A stretch of 64,000 bases of DNA from Drosophila miranda. Lineage: Eukaryota > Arthropoda > Insecta > Diptera > Drosophilidae. A model generated the notes under the pieces. The model worked only from the letters and a program-made list of their open reading frames with translations. It was not told the DNA's origin and did not search any database. Location: NCBI RefSeq assembly GCF_003369915.1, contig NC_046677.1, positions 3,658,001 through 3,722,000 of the forward strand. Reading direction: 5' to 3'. Shown here piece by piece: positions 33,442-45,800 of the stretch. Numbering within the stretch: position 1 is the stretch's first letter; each line of letters begins with the position of its first letter. Both the position numbers and the translations under genes were made by a program.

Positions 33442-33970
33442 CTAGGAAATACGGCTAATGCACTTTTACATCCCATGATTTGTATTAAGATATCCTCTTT
33501 AGGCTTCCAGCTCCCAAGCACCGGTTGGTTTGGTTCGAACCAGTGCATATTACGAGTAATATTCATTAAATAGCTCCGAAAAAGTCATTAACCCCATATC
33601 AAAAGATAAACAGATCTTAATTGCAAAAGCTGAAGTCTGAAAGTCTTTAGTTTCTAGTTTAAAAGCAGAGCTTCTAGCTGCTGTGCACGCACTTCCATAC
33701 GTACATATGTCAGAACCGTAACGATCGGATTTATGTTTCTCGGAACTAAAATTATTTTTTGTGTATTCTGGTCTGTTTTCCAAGAAGTCACTATCTTCCG
33801 TGCTATCCTCTGTGTGGGTTAGGAAGGGGGCAGTGTCACGTTTTATTCTCATTTTTAGCGTACTCATTAGCAGCCATACTATATTCCGGGACGTGACCGG
33901 GACGAGGCGCCTTCTAAGTAGACCACATTGTATAGTCGTATATTCATGATGAATTGGCAGTCTTGGACAA
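33442..33970. other. spacer after the aminopeptidase
   Basis: No convincing gene. Minus-strand open frames at 33550-33999 and 33879-34310 overlap the CRAL-TRIO relic and look like shadows. Confidence 0.4.
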
Positions 33971-33974
33971 CTGA

Positions 33975-34800
33975 GGCCGCAACGGGTGCCCGACGACATT
34001 GAGTCCGTGAGGGAGTAAGTACTAAGCCAACCGCACCTGGGGGCTGCACAGACGAGCGGTTCCTCTTGGCGTTTCTACGTGAAACAAAATTCAGCCTGCA
34101 GTGATCCAAGGAGAAGTTCAATCGCTTATACACGCTGCAGTCCTCCATACCCGAGGTTTTCAACGAGCAGCGCATGGCCACAGATTCTGTGGTGCTCGAC
34201 ATCCTAAGTATGGGGTGAGTATCAGTATCGGGTGCAGAGCTGTGGCACGAGAGAGGAGATTCATTGCAGAGTGCTGCTGCTGTCGAGCCAGGGCCATGCG
34301 TGACAATCATTCGTGCCGGCTCTTACGACGCCAGCAACAACAAGTTCCAGGACATCATGCAGCTGGGCTCCATGATCGGGGAGATCATGAGGATCGAGGA
34401 CGAGAACTAGAGAACTAGAGAATCATCAAATTCTCGACCTATGCGGGCATACACTTTATCAATGTGCCCTCGGTCTTTGAAACGGGCTCATTAAGATCCT
34501 TCTTTCCCACCAAGATCAAGAGTCGTGTAACTTTCGAATACTACGAGGATTACCATTGACTACTCCCGAGTTCCTTGCCGATTTCTTTTTTCGCATACCC
34601 TGAGGCCATATTCCAAATAGTTAGTCTCGAATACCTACCCATATACCCTATAGCCTGTATATCGAGGCCTCGCAGAACTTTGGCACAGCCATTGTTCTTC
34701 CTTTGGGTCTGTTGGGTCATTCCGTAAAGTGAAAGTCGGCTGAATCTTAACCGATTGGAAGGAATTAATCAATGCCAATGGCGATTATGTGCATAAATAA
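33975..34800 (+). pseudogene. CRAL-TRIO lipid-binding protein pseudogene
   Basis: Pieces in three frames follow the order of CRAL-TRIO (Sec14/alpha-tocopherol transfer protein-like) proteins: RVPDDIESVRE and ERFLLAFLRETKFSL (N-terminal helical domain), SKEKFNRLYTLQSSIPEVFN, CVTIIRAGSYDASNNKFQDI, then AGIHFINVPSVFETG (lipid-binding core) and at the end DWKELINANGDYVHK before a stop. A TGA falls directly after KFSLQ, a TAG after MRIEDEN, and frames shift in between. The number of hits makes one former gene certain enough; it is dead in this copy. Confidence 0.7.
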
Positions 34801-35905
34801 TAAATAAATTTAAGCATAACATATTGTACAAATTCACTCATGTATCCGAACAACTGATCTCTAAAGAAATCATATAAAGTAGACAAGTTATGACTGTTCG
34901 GGTGTAAACAGAGATCTGAAACCCATTAAAAAATACTACAGCAAAACACAAGTGGAGAATACACTTAACCAACGTAGTCCTAAAATAACAATAATGTAAG
35001 CATGCACTCAAATAGACATCTGCAGTAAAATGTATCCCTTGCGTAGTCTAACGATAATTATAGAAATACAAATTTTACCTTCTACTTCATTGTCAAATCA
35101 CATATAAGGCTCTGATTTTAAGAATAAAATTTAGTTTGAGCTACAACTCAACTCGCAAATGTCTAGACTTTTCTTTTAAGGTCTTAAAAGCTTGTCTAAG
35201 AAAACGAATGATGATTTTGCTAGAAAATAACTCTGGTTCATGGAAAAATGTGGCAGATCGAATTTTGGGAACTATGGTGCTCCGATTCGGCTGCAGCTCT
35301 GCATACCTATTAATTTAAGTTTGAATGAGAATTTCTGAACGCTTTTTTCGAATTCCAAAAATATATAATTTCCAACTGTGAGGCATTGTTCACACAATCT
35401 GGTAGCACGTAATTTCTCGATAGTTCTTTCTTTTAACCCAATCATCGTATCATTCATCGTCATCTCGGAATCTAGCCTGTGGATTCATTCCGATTAAAAT
35501 CCCGCCAGTTGGAGCTGACAAATTTTGCGTAAAGCTCTAAAAAAAAAAATTACACAAAATGTGAATAATTTGTAATTTAATTTAATGGGTAAATGGCAAG
35601 GCGGATGGGATTTTGTAAGTACTGGGTAATTACTGTATAAAATAAGTACAAAGTTCTCGGGGATGTGTCTAGAATTGACTGCGCCTAGCACAGCTCTCGA
35701 TCGGAATCATCGATGGTCAATCATCAGAGTATATCCGGTATTGGCAAAGTTCCCCTGCAAAAGATAAAAGTAGCTGAATTTATAGGTATATGTACCTACT
35801 GCATTGCTGTACGCACCCATCATCTTCGGTAGAGCGAGAGGTTCGGATCAAGATCATTTGAATAACTCATTGCCTCCATTATTTTTATAGGCACACAGGC
35901 GTAAA
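34801..35905. other. spacer, nothing recognised
   Basis: AT-rich sequence without a supported gene, repeat or promoter. Short frames on both strands do not resemble known proteins. Confidence 0.4.
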
Positions 35906-35909
35906 GATC

Positions 35910-36282
35910 TCACGGCTCAAAGCTCAGAAATTTAAATGTTAGAAGTGCGTTATCATATTTAATCAAATTAAAAAGGATCGGGGATATTCTCCCAATCTGA
36001 ATGCTGTCCAGAACCATGCGCACACCTTCGTTAATGGCATCCCAAAGCCTGCCAATTAATGGTTAATAGAATATATGAATATATATTATAATCATTATAT
36101 ATTATAGTGTATCTTACCAGTTTCATGTGCAAAAAATGGAAATTTCTTCCATCCAAGTTGAAGGCTGCTATTGCCAGCAACTTCCACTTGTTTCCGTGCC
36201 TATCCCACCTGATATGCAGCAGTTTATCTGCGTCGGGAATCAATTGCATCCCCTCAGCAGCAAGATCCCTTCAAGGAAAGCT
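35910..36282 (-). pseudogene. chimeric gene fragment: gag scrap joined to an unknown gene family
   Basis: Reading leftward, 36282-36220 is a piece of the retrotransposon gag also found at 9144-9203 (shared ATTCCCGACGCAGATAAACT). It runs in frame into HIRWDRHGNKWKLLAIAAFN and FHFLHMKL, which ends at a good donor (CTG/GTAAGA near 36115). A likely next exon from 36048 reads LWDAINEGVRMVLDSIQIGR and stops at 35910, but its frame does not fit the donor phase. A related exon lies at 51787-51860. I do not recognise the family. Confidence 0.45.
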
Positions 36283-36551
36283 CAATTAGTTCTAGTTCGA
36301 TCTTTCCATCATTTGAGTTCCATATGAACCGTGGATCTGCATGGTGAATTTTAAGGCACGGGCCCTAAAATATCTTCAAATCCCCAAGATCCTAAGAAGA
36401 TTTAACAGTAAGAAAATGTTTCTGCATGGCTTTCAATAAAACAATCAACTTTTTCAAACTCTTTTTCAGATAACAGATTCATATTTTAATCAATTTTAGT
36501 TAACAATAAATTTAACTGGTAAAGTCCTTTTTAGCATATTCTGATTCATTT

Positions 36552-36809
36552 TCAGGGCAAATTGGTTTGGGCAGTTGCACCAATCTTTAATGGTTTTGCC
36601 AGAGTCATATGTCTTCTGCTGAATTGTTCCTTCACCGACTCTGGCGTGACAGTACTTGCTATCTCTAGATATTGCACTGCTCGAATCTGGCCATTTTCTA
36701 GCACTGGCACGAGTCCTACACGAAGTCCCGGCACGACTTGTCCGTTACTTTGACATTGTCCCTGAAATAATCCCGTCAGAAAAATCAGCACAAATAAACG
36801 CAGCTCCAT
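36552..36809 (-). CDS. small secreted protein, unknown function
   Basis: 85 residues from a single exon. MELRLFVLIFLTGLFQGQC is a textbook signal peptide with a likely cut near residue 19-20. The mature part (about 66 residues, containing VVPGLRVGLVPVLENGQIRA) has no cysteine pair, so it is not a defensin-type peptide. A TATA box TATAAAATAT lies 52-61 bp before the ATG, the spacing expected for a fly gene with a short leader. I recognise no family; candidates are seminal-fluid, cuticle or immune-induced peptides. A downstream exon cannot be excluded. Confidence 0.6.
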   Translation of the reverse strand: MELRLFVLIFLTGLFQGQCQSNGQVVPGLRVGLVPVLENGQIRAVQYLEIASTVTPESVKEQFSRRHMTLAKPLKIGATAQTNLP

Positions 36810-36860
36810 TGTTCAACTGGTTCGGATGAGTATGAGCACAGACCTCTGGGAAAGAGCTTT

Positions 36861-36870
36861 ATATTTTATA
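36861..36870 (-). promoter_or_regulatory. TATA box of the small secreted-protein gene
   Basis: ATATTTTATA on the plus strand reads TATAAAATAT on the coding strand, followed about 30 bp later by an Inr-like CTCATAC and then the ATG. Confidence 0.6.
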
Positions 36871-36879
36871 CTCCTCGCG

Positions 36880-37890
36880 GTGGGTTACAACTCTTGGTCT
36901 TCCTCCAAACCAGGGTGATTGTTCTGTTTCAGCGGTCAAGATCCGCAAAGGTTGAATACCCCGACTGGAATAATTTAGCACTCTTCCTCAGCTCCATAAC
37001 CAGTCGACACTTTTTGAAATGCTCATTTATTCATTCACACAAGAATTGACTCCTAAAGTCCCTTGCAGACTGCATTATAATTATTTACATCTAAAGGGAA
37101 TTCAATATTTTCCACCAAGCTGTAATTAAATTCGTTTCTTCAATCTACGTTAGAATCGATAAAACCCATATGACCATGTCATTCCTTCTTTAATATTGCA
37201 TACATATGTACATGTATATCTGATCCAATTGAAATATTATAAACTTGTTATGCAAATTAATTGATGTGTTAATTACAGGTAGCAACAGAAATATTTGGAT
37301 ATCCATTGATGCATTTGTTATTCAAGGCCAATCTACAAATCTACAATCTTAAACTTCCAGTATCGTTCCGACATGATATTTGTTCCTTAACTAAGGCTAA
37401 AATCACTCGTAACTTGATTTGGATTTCGTTTGTTAGCTCCACCATATCGGAACCGGTTGGTACTCAAAGTGAGCAATAAGCGCAAAAGAAAAACAAAATG
37501 TTGCTAGTAGTAGTAACTAAGTACTCAAAGATAACATTATATAACAGCCAGATGGAAGCACGTTTTTCGGAAGATTCGCGTAAGATATCCTCAAAACTGT
37601 ATGAGCGCTAAAGCTTAGCGTTTCAGCTGTCATTTAGCTTTCAAATTTAAATCCGATTTATCGCTCAAGAAGAATTTATAAATATTTGATTATTAGCAGA
37701 CCTAATATCTTCTGGTGCAAAAATTTAAGAGAATTGCCCAGAATGAGAGTAGGGGGAAGACTTATTTCAAAACGAATAGATTTGAAATAAAATCTGAAGT
37801 TCGAAAAAGGAAGAAATACAAATTTTAAATGGGATCAAGCAATTAAGTGATAGTTAGATCTTTCTATTATAAAATGGAACTTGGATCCTG
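36880..37890. other. spacer, nothing recognised
   Basis: AT-rich, no supported gene. The last part, with TGGGATCAAGCAATTAAG near 37830, may already belong to the copia relic. Confidence 0.4.
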
Positions 37891-37892
37891 GT

Positions 37893-38350
37893 TGATTCTA
37901 GGTACGTTTTTACAACAAAGAATGACGAATTGGGTAATCCTACAAAGTATAAATCTCGACTTGTGGCACGTAGTTTCCCACAATATTTGACTGATTAAAC
38001 TTACATTATACTTAATACGACATTTATTCTTTGGTATTATTCTGAAATAGGTACATTAATTGGGTGTCGATTAAGGTATCGTTTGTAAAAATCCATGGAT
38101 AAATGGTTGAGGTGCAGCCGTTTGACCAAACCTCTGAATTCCGAGTTTTACAGTTAAATTCTATAAATTCTGAATGACTGACTTGGGTGAAAGCAGACAT
38201 TTTATTAAAAAAAAAATATAAAAAGACAGATTTTATGGAAAATTAGGACTTATTCTGCTTACATAATTATTGCTTTAAGGTTAGTATTACAATTCCAAGT
38301 AACCTCAATTATGTGGCATTAAATTTAGATGAAATATGTGTCTTGAGTAG
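37893..38350 (+). pseudogene. Ty1/copia-type reverse transcriptase relic
   Basis: VDSRYVFTTKNDELGNPTKY followed by KSRLVARSFPQYLTD (about 37893-37997) is the start of a copia-type RT domain; the family pattern is VDSRWVF, then a Gly-rich turn, then YKARLVARG. Further on MTDLGE and RHFI (about 38173-38205) and TIPSNLNYVALNLDE (about 38288-38333) match later RT blocks in order. Stops and deletions separate them, and the YVDD region is lost. Old, dead fragment. Confidence 0.7.
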
Positions 38351-38578
38351 AGCTGTTGGTACTTTAAGTAGATACACCATTTAAAATAATAAAGAACCAT
38401 GTCAGTGGCTTTAAAGAGTTTTAAAATATTTTAAGGGTACAGTCAATCTTAGGTTGATTTTGGTTAAAAGTTTAAATCATACAAATTTGTTTACTGTATA
38501 CGTCGTTTCTAATGGAAACGAAAATCACAGAAGGGTTATCCACTTAAAATGTTGGATTCATGCCTAATTTGGTGGAAT

Positions 38579-39840
38579 TTGTTACGAACCTTTGTTTTCT
38601 TCGGGGCAAGGCCGGCTAGCCAGTCATCCCAGGGCTGGGTACTTCCCAAGCCCTCAGGTCGCACAATATACAAACTAATTGGACATCTCGAACAAATTGA
38701 AACAACAAAAGTAACCGACAAAAAAAAAACTGCAAACGGACTCTACTCGACAAACAACATTACAGTAACTTCCTTCAACACAGACGTGGACCAGGTCGAG
38801 GTGTCGATGTTTTTACCTCTGACGTACCCACCCTACCTGAGATCCGAATCACGACGTTCTGGATCTCCCTGCCATGTGCAGCAGCCTTACCCTCCCGTTG
38901 CTGTGGCTCCTCTTCCCCCCATACGAAACGATTAGCAATTCATTTTCTTTCTTATAATTTTCACGTTAATTTTCTACTTTTACATGGTATCATTGCTAAA
39001 CTAGGCCTGCCTATTCATTCCCTCTTCATCTTATCATTACGGGCGGTTAATAAATAAATAGATAAATAGGAATAATTAATATAATAAATATAAATAAGTT
39101 ACATATATAAATAGATATGGACGAACTTAAACTAGGGGATTAACATATACATATAAATGGAGACGTCTAACAAAAATAAATAATGGGAGTAAATATGTTA
39201 ATTGATGATTTTTTTCTCTCTCCCTAAATGGGCGAGGGACCCGCACTACGTGGCCAGGGTAGTTTCTTCGAGACCAGCAAAAAGCAAGCCAGGATGGCGG
39301 AGCTGTGACCTATTCCCTATGGATTTGCCAACAAAAAGAATAAATTTGGGGTTTCTTTACTCCCCCTTTGGAGCGGACTCACTCTTGTGCTTTTTGGGTC
39401 TACTTTCCGTCCCGCTGGTCAGCTCTAAAGTTCCTGGTGTTTCACTGATCTTGATCCCCTGGAATCACAGATTTATTTATCTTTTTATCGGGTGATGGCC
39501 ACTACTCCATCCTCATCCCACTCACTTTTTCTTTCAAAACTAAAAAATCACGGCTCTTTCTCCGTCAACCGGCGCGCATGCTCCTCCGTTGCGGGAAATT
39601 TTTACTCTGAACCCCCTCTTTGCTTAGCTGCTCTGTATGATGCTCCCGGGCCGCTGATCCCCATCGCTCTCTTCTATCGACCTTGAACTAGGTTCAAGGG
39701 CATGGCCTGATTCGGGCTGCTGGCGGCTCTCTTTCTTTGGGGTGTGGGTGAGTTGGCTTCGGGACTCCGTTATGGGATGAGATCGGAAATCCTCTCTCAT
39801 AACGGTTTCGGAGGTTTCCCCAACCATTTTCAGCACTAAC
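38579..39840 (+). repeat. GC-richer tract, possible solo LTR
   Basis: Begins TGTTACGAACC and is distinctly less AT-rich than its surroundings, with several mid-length open frames (38549-38935, 39202-39495, 39492-39686) that resemble nothing I know. A long LTR without coding function would explain this, and TGTTACG mirrors the CGTAACA end of the LTR at 8661-8667, but no right end CGTAACA is found. Confidence 0.25.
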
Positions 39841-39879
39841 CTACGAAGAGTTCCTGTTAAGGGTCAACGTTGCAAAAAA

Positions 39880-40250
39880 AAAAGTAAACAATCCGGCAGG
39901 TTCCGGTTTTTACTTACTTTTGCGTTTTCAGCCACAACGTACTGCCACATGTTCTGCTAAACGCACAATTTAGTGATGTTGGGCGCTCAGTGTATTGTGT
40001 AGTGTATTGCGCTCATAAAATCGTCTATTATGTGTAACTACATCCTATGTATCAATACCCGAATCGGGGTGAGCCAGCTGTCAGCACAAATCCGAAAATA
40101 TTGTTGCCCTCACCAATTATTTCCGACCAAAATGTGAAGAAAATGAGTTTTAAAGAAGGTAGCTTAAATTGCCTGGTAATGGTGTCAAACTTATGTTAAT
40201 GCGTCAATTAGTCATCTATTTTTTCGTTTTGCGATTAAGATTCGTTTTGT
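39880..40250. repeat. dispersed repeat, copy 2 (pairs with 9500-10280)
   Basis: CAGGTTCCGGTTTTTACTTA, GAGCCAGCTGTCAGCA, AATATTGTTGCCCTCACCAA and TTATTTCCGACCAAAATGTG match blocks at 9517, 10126, 10150 and 10170 in order. Confidence 0.55.
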
Positions 40251-40800
40251 TGTACGAAAAGCCGTTTGCTTTTAATTTTTTGAAAGGAAAATGTTTCCAT
40301 TTTGAAAACGGATAAATCTTGCGTTTGTGTGAAAACGGGAGTTTGCAAAAATATATGGGAACATATTTGAGAACATATTCCACCAACAAATATTTAACAA
40401 TGGTCTTAGGATGTAATGTACATCACAAATTAAATTAAGTCTATATAGGAATACAACAATGCATAGGAGAAATATCAATTACGAAAACGTGATGTCGTAT
40501 TTATATCTAAACCCAAAACCGAAAAATATTTCAACAGAATAGAAATGTCAGTAAAAAAGCAACTACGTTAAAAAATTGATAAAACGAATGCGATGAAATA
40601 AATAACTATCTGAAACATAAGAATAAAGACACAAAATTTGTTAATTACCGAGTTTTTCGAACAATTTTGCTTCAAATTTAAATTCAAACAGTGGGTGAAT
40701 TGACCAATCTAGCAAGAGAAACTTATTTTGTGAAATGCGGAATTTCTAAAACTTTTTTGGCGGAATCTATTTAGAATTCTTCCAAGAGATTTAAGTTTAG

Positions 40801-41911
40801 TTTTTATACCCGATACTCAAAATGAGTATTGGGGTATATTAGATTTGTGGTAAAAGTGGATGTGTGTAACGTCCAGAAGGAATCGTTTCCGACCCCATAA
40901 AGTATATATATTCTTGATCAGCATCAATAGCCGAGTCGATTGAGCCCTGTCTGTCTGTCCGTCTGTCCGTCCGTCCGTCTGTCCGTCCCCTTCAGCGCCT
41001 AGTGCTCAAAGACTATAAGAGCTAGAGCAACGATGTTTTGGATCCAGACTTCTGTGATATGTCACTGCTACAAAAATATTTCAAAACTTCGCCCCGCCCA
41101 CTTCCGCCCCCACAAAGGACGAAAGTCTGTGGCATCCACAATTTTAAAGATATGAGAAAACCAGAAACGTAGAATTGTAGAGAATGACCATATCTTTAAG
41201 ACTGCGGAATCTGAATTGGATCGTATTATTATTATAGCCAGCATCAAGAAAACAATTTCATTTTTTCTCGCCCTGTCTCTCTCTAACACACACGTAGCAT
41301 AGGCGGCTTTGCTTAGAGTAAAACATTAGCGCCTAGATCTCAGAGACTACAAAAGCTAGAGCAACCAAATTTGGTATCCACACTCCTAATATATCGGACC
41401 GAGACGAGTTTTTTTCAAAATTTCGCCACACCCTCTTCCGCCCCCGCAAAGGACGAAAATCTGGGGATATTCAAAAATCTCAGAGACTATTAAGGCTAGA
41501 GTAACCAAATTTGGTATCCGCACTCCTGTTAGATCTTACTATAAAACGTGTATCTCAAAATTTCACCCCACCCCCTTCCACTCACACAAAGGACGAAAAT
41601 CTGTTGCATCCACAATATTGCACATTCGAGAAAACTAAAAACAGAATCATAGATAATGACCATATCTATCAGATTGCTGAATCTGGATCAGATCAGATCA
41701 TTTTTATAGCCAATAGGAACAAATCAATTTGCAGCGGCTACGCAGCGCCCGACGTCACGCTCAGACTGATTTTCTGTCTCTCTCGCACGCACTCTTTGTC
41801 GTGTCGTTCAATATTAGCGGCGTCTGCCGGAGGAGAGCCATACTGACTTAGTATCGGGTATAACCGTAGAGTTGCGGTGTCCGCAGCAACTCACAACGTT
41901 CCCCCTCGTTT
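40801..41911 (+). mobile_element. full-length mini-me/DINE-1-type element
   Basis: TTTTTATACCCGATACTCAA to CCCCCTCGTTT, 1111 bp, with core, GTCY tract, three internal repeats and the terminal hairpin. Flanks give no clear target duplication beyond T runs. Confidence 0.88.
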
Positions 41912-42494
41912 ATTTTGGATGTGGTCGCTACCGGACATCGAATAAATTCTCAAAAATCAATTAGAGTGTCCTTATTACGAGAAACAAATTTGGGTTGTGG
42001 TAAGTCCTTTTCAAAGGACGAAAACTCGACAATAAATGCCTCGAAGGAAGTAGGTCCATCAATAATGAAAATAAGTGATAAAATTGGTAATTGATTTCAT
42101 AAAGAACGGGTCAAATTATGGCAGAAACATAAAAAACTGAACCAAAATTGCTACTTCCGAGACCTCTATGAGATGTCATCTGCGAACCGCATGTAAAAAA
42201 CTCGATCTTAAAATCTAAAACTGTACTTTAAGCTAGTGCTAAAATAATAAAACATGTTTTTTCGAAGACTCCACACCATAAGGGACTGTAATTAATTAAA
42301 AACACCTCAACTTTGTTGCATACTTGATAAACTCGACTTAATGAAAACTCAACTGGTCCACGCCGTTTTAGGATCTTGCTCACCACAGAATAATAGCGCT
42401 CACACTGCTGTGAACACGATCCAATTATAATTCTTCTTTACTCCTCATTTCCTTTAGTTCCTTGAGTCCTTATAAATATTAAAAAAAACCCTTA
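41912..42494. other. spacer with one arm of an inverted repeat
   Basis: No gene. ACTCCACACCATAAGGGACT with GTAATTAAT at about 42267-42295 is the inverted partner of 50051-50082 on the other side of the BEL element. Confidence 0.5.
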
Positions 42495-42499
42495 TGACC

Positions 42500-42871
42500 T
42501 GTGGAGATAATGTTTTTTATCCCCAATCGGCCGACTAATTATTTCGAATTAAATAAAACTCGGCGCAGAAATAAAATTACGATATGTTCTTTAATGCGTG
42601 ACATCCAAATTGCAAGTGTGGCTTGCCTGCCCTTTACATTGCCGCTCCGATCGCTAAGCGCAGCTTCGCTCGGCTGACGTCGGTAGGCAGACGCAAAGCG
42701 GAGATAGCGAAGAGCGAGCTGGCAGAGAGCGTTTAGCAGGGCAAGCACGCGCAAAGCTTTAACAAACAAATGAGTGACATAGACATAAGTAACAAACAAA
42801 ATAAGCGGCTGAGGGCCAAGAATTAGGTGCTATTTGGCAAGCAGCTAATCGGCTGGGTTCTGCTCCGAACA
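42500..42871 (-). repeat. BEL 3' LTR
   Basis: 372 bp, direct repeat of 49552-49923. It contains an AATAAAACT sequence only on the plus strand. The 86-codon open frame seen in both LTRs is not considered a gene. Confidence 0.92.
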
Positions 42872-45800
42872 TTCACCCCCCGTTGGAAGGCAAAGGCTTT
42901 CAACAGATCCATCCTGAAGGGGCAGAACCGCTATTTTTCCAACGGCCCTCTTGAAAAGGCCTCTTTGAGTGCGGATGACGGCTACTCTGATGGTTCCATC
43001 TTTTCCTGGGATGACGCTCTCAATGCGGCCAAGCGGCCACCTTAATGGTGGCAGCGTTTCCTCCTTGATCATGACGAGCGCTCCTAGCTTGATGTTTGGA
43101 GACGATGACCGCCACTTGCTCCGCTCCTGAAGAATCGAAAGATACGCCGTGCTCCATTTTCTCCAAAACGCCTGCTTCATTTGACACAGCCGCTGCCATC
43201 GACTAAGTAGGTTGACCCGGAGATGCGCCACATCTGGCTCGTCGAATGCAGCTTTCGGGGCTCCATTGAGAAAGTGGTTTGGCGTGAGCACATCTAGATC
43301 ATCGGGACTTTCTGTAATTGCATAAAGCGCACGGGAATTTAACAAAGCAGAGATTTCACAAGCCAAGGTCTGAATTTCATCAAGAGTAAAAATGTAGGTC
43401 CCGACGATGCGATGAAAATGATATTTAGCTGCTTTAACAGCCGCCTCCCACAAACCCCCAAAATGAGGTGAGCGAGGGGGGATGAATTTCCAATCGATTA
43501 TACTAGAAACGCAGAGATGTGACACAGCCGACGTATGAGGATCGCTGAGGAACATTTGCCGAAGCTCCAAAAGCTCATTTTTTGCTTCTACAAAATTTGT
43601 AGCGTTGTCTGACCAGATGATTCGAGGTTTGGGACGTAGACTTATAAAACGCCTTAATGCTGCCAGAAAGGATTCTGTAGATAGATCCCGAACGACTTCC
43701 AAATGAGTTGCTTTGGTGCTAAAGCATACGAAGACAGCGATGTAACATTTGATAGGAGGCCTGCTTCTGACTTCCGACTTGTGATAAAAGGGTCCGCAAA
43801 AATCAACGCCCGTTGTGTGGAATGCTGGCTGTCAATTAATGCTGGCTCAGCACTGGCTTCAAACGAAAGCATCTAACACATTTGCGAATGATTCCCGCAA
43901 CATATTTGCGTCCACCAATAGGCCAGAATTTTTGCCGAAGCAGTCCGAGCAATCCTTGAGCTCCTGCGTGGAGAAACCTTTCGTGAAAGAAGATAATAAT
44001 AGAGACAGTGACAGGATGTCCCTTAGGAAGCAGGATCGGGTGCTTCGCGTCGTAGTCCAATTCGGCATTTTGGAGGCGGCCTCCAACACGCAGCAATCCA
44101 AAGCTATCCAGAAATGGATTCAGTGAGGCCATCGTGCTTTTTGGGTGTAGGGCCTGTTTGCTGGCGAGGGCCCTTATCTCTTCCGAAAATTGTTGCTGCT
44201 GTATTGCCCTTATGAGCAAATGCGTACCATTTTTGATGTCGATTACGGTAAGTTGACCCTTCGACCGCGCTATGCCTTTGTCCTTGAGAATGTAGAATCG
44301 ATATATGTAAGCAAAGACGCGCTGCATGGATCCGAATGAGTTTTGAAATTTGCAATCGTACGATACATCCCTTTCGTTTGAATCAACCAATGCTGCATGA
44401 CGACGTTCTGGTACATCGGTCGGCAATTGCAAGCCTGCAGGCCACTCTGAGCTCTCAAGACGCAAGAATGGTGGTCCAGAGATCCAAAGGCTGCTATCCA
44501 TTAGTTCAGCGGGCGTGGATCCACGTGATATGATGTCGGCAGGATACAACTTTGTGGGCACGTGATGCCAAGTCATTCCAGCGGTGAGCTCCTGAATCCG
44601 CTGAACTCGATTAGAAACAAATATATTAAAATTCAATGGTGATTCTCGAATCCAGGCAAGGGCTATGGACGAATCCGACCAGCAATGTATTTGGCATGGA
44701 GCTGATAGTCCCTTAACTATGGTGGACACTAGTTCGGCTAATACGAGGGCAGCGGACAGCTCAAGCTTGGGGATAGTCATACTTTTCAAGGGCGCGACTC
44801 TGGATTTAGAGCATAAGAGATGACTTTGCACAATGCCAAGAGCTTTCGAACGCATGTATACACAGGCGCCATATGCTGCTTGGCTCGCATCACAAAACGC
44901 GTGCATTTCTAATCTGGCTTGCTGCCGAAGCACGTAACGTGGAAACTTAAAGTTTTTAACCATCGACAACTGCGAAGTCAGCTCAATCCAAGTCGTATGT
45001 AGATCCTGGGGCAGGCTTTCGTCCCAATTCAACTTTAGGCTTTCGTTCCATAGCGACTGCATAAATATTTTAGCTTTTGTGATGATGGGAGAGATGAGCC
45101 CTAGAGGATCGTGGAACCTAGCTAGTGTAGACAGGACCGAACGCTTCGATATTGGGCCTGCAGCGGTTCCGACGTGAGCGAAGCTAAACAGAAGATTGTC
45201 CGTGGTGGGATCCCAAACTAGACCAAGCGCCTTGGTTACTTCAGTCCCGTCATGAAAGGTAAGGAACTTTTCGCGATCCGCCTCCGATACGCCTTCCAAC
45301 GCAGCGGGTTCATTGGAACACCATTTACGTATGGGAAAACATCCTTTCGAAAGTAGCTCTTTACCTGCTGACGAATCTTGATGACAGAATCAATGCTGTC
45401 CCCTCCAGATATGAGATCATCGACATAGAAATCTCTTCGAACAACATCAGCTCCAAGCGGAAAACGCAACTCTTCATCATTTGCCAATTGATGCATAGCA
45501 CGAATTGCTAAGAAAGCGGCAGGTTTGGTTCCGTAAGTAACAGTCTCCAACTTGAACACCTGAATCTCCTCCTTCGGGTCATTGCGCCATAGGATGCACT
45601 GCACGTGCGTATCGGGATGGGAAACGCGTACACAGCGGTACATTTTGCAGATATCGCCACACAAGGCGACTTTAAACGAGGGGGAACGTTGTGAGTTGCT
45701 GCGGACACCGCAACTCTACGGTTATACCCGATACTAAGTCAGTATGGCTCTCCTCCGGCAGACGCCCCTAATATTAAACGACACGACAAAGAGTGCGTGC

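Noticed and set aside
38549..39686. Open frames of 64-128 codons
   Set aside because: No recognisable motif, three different frames in a GC-richer tract; better explained as non-coding transposon sequence.
42539..42799. 86-codon minus-strand frame present twice (also 49591-49851)
   Set aside because: It lies wholly within the BEL LTRs, so duplication is explained by the LTRs.
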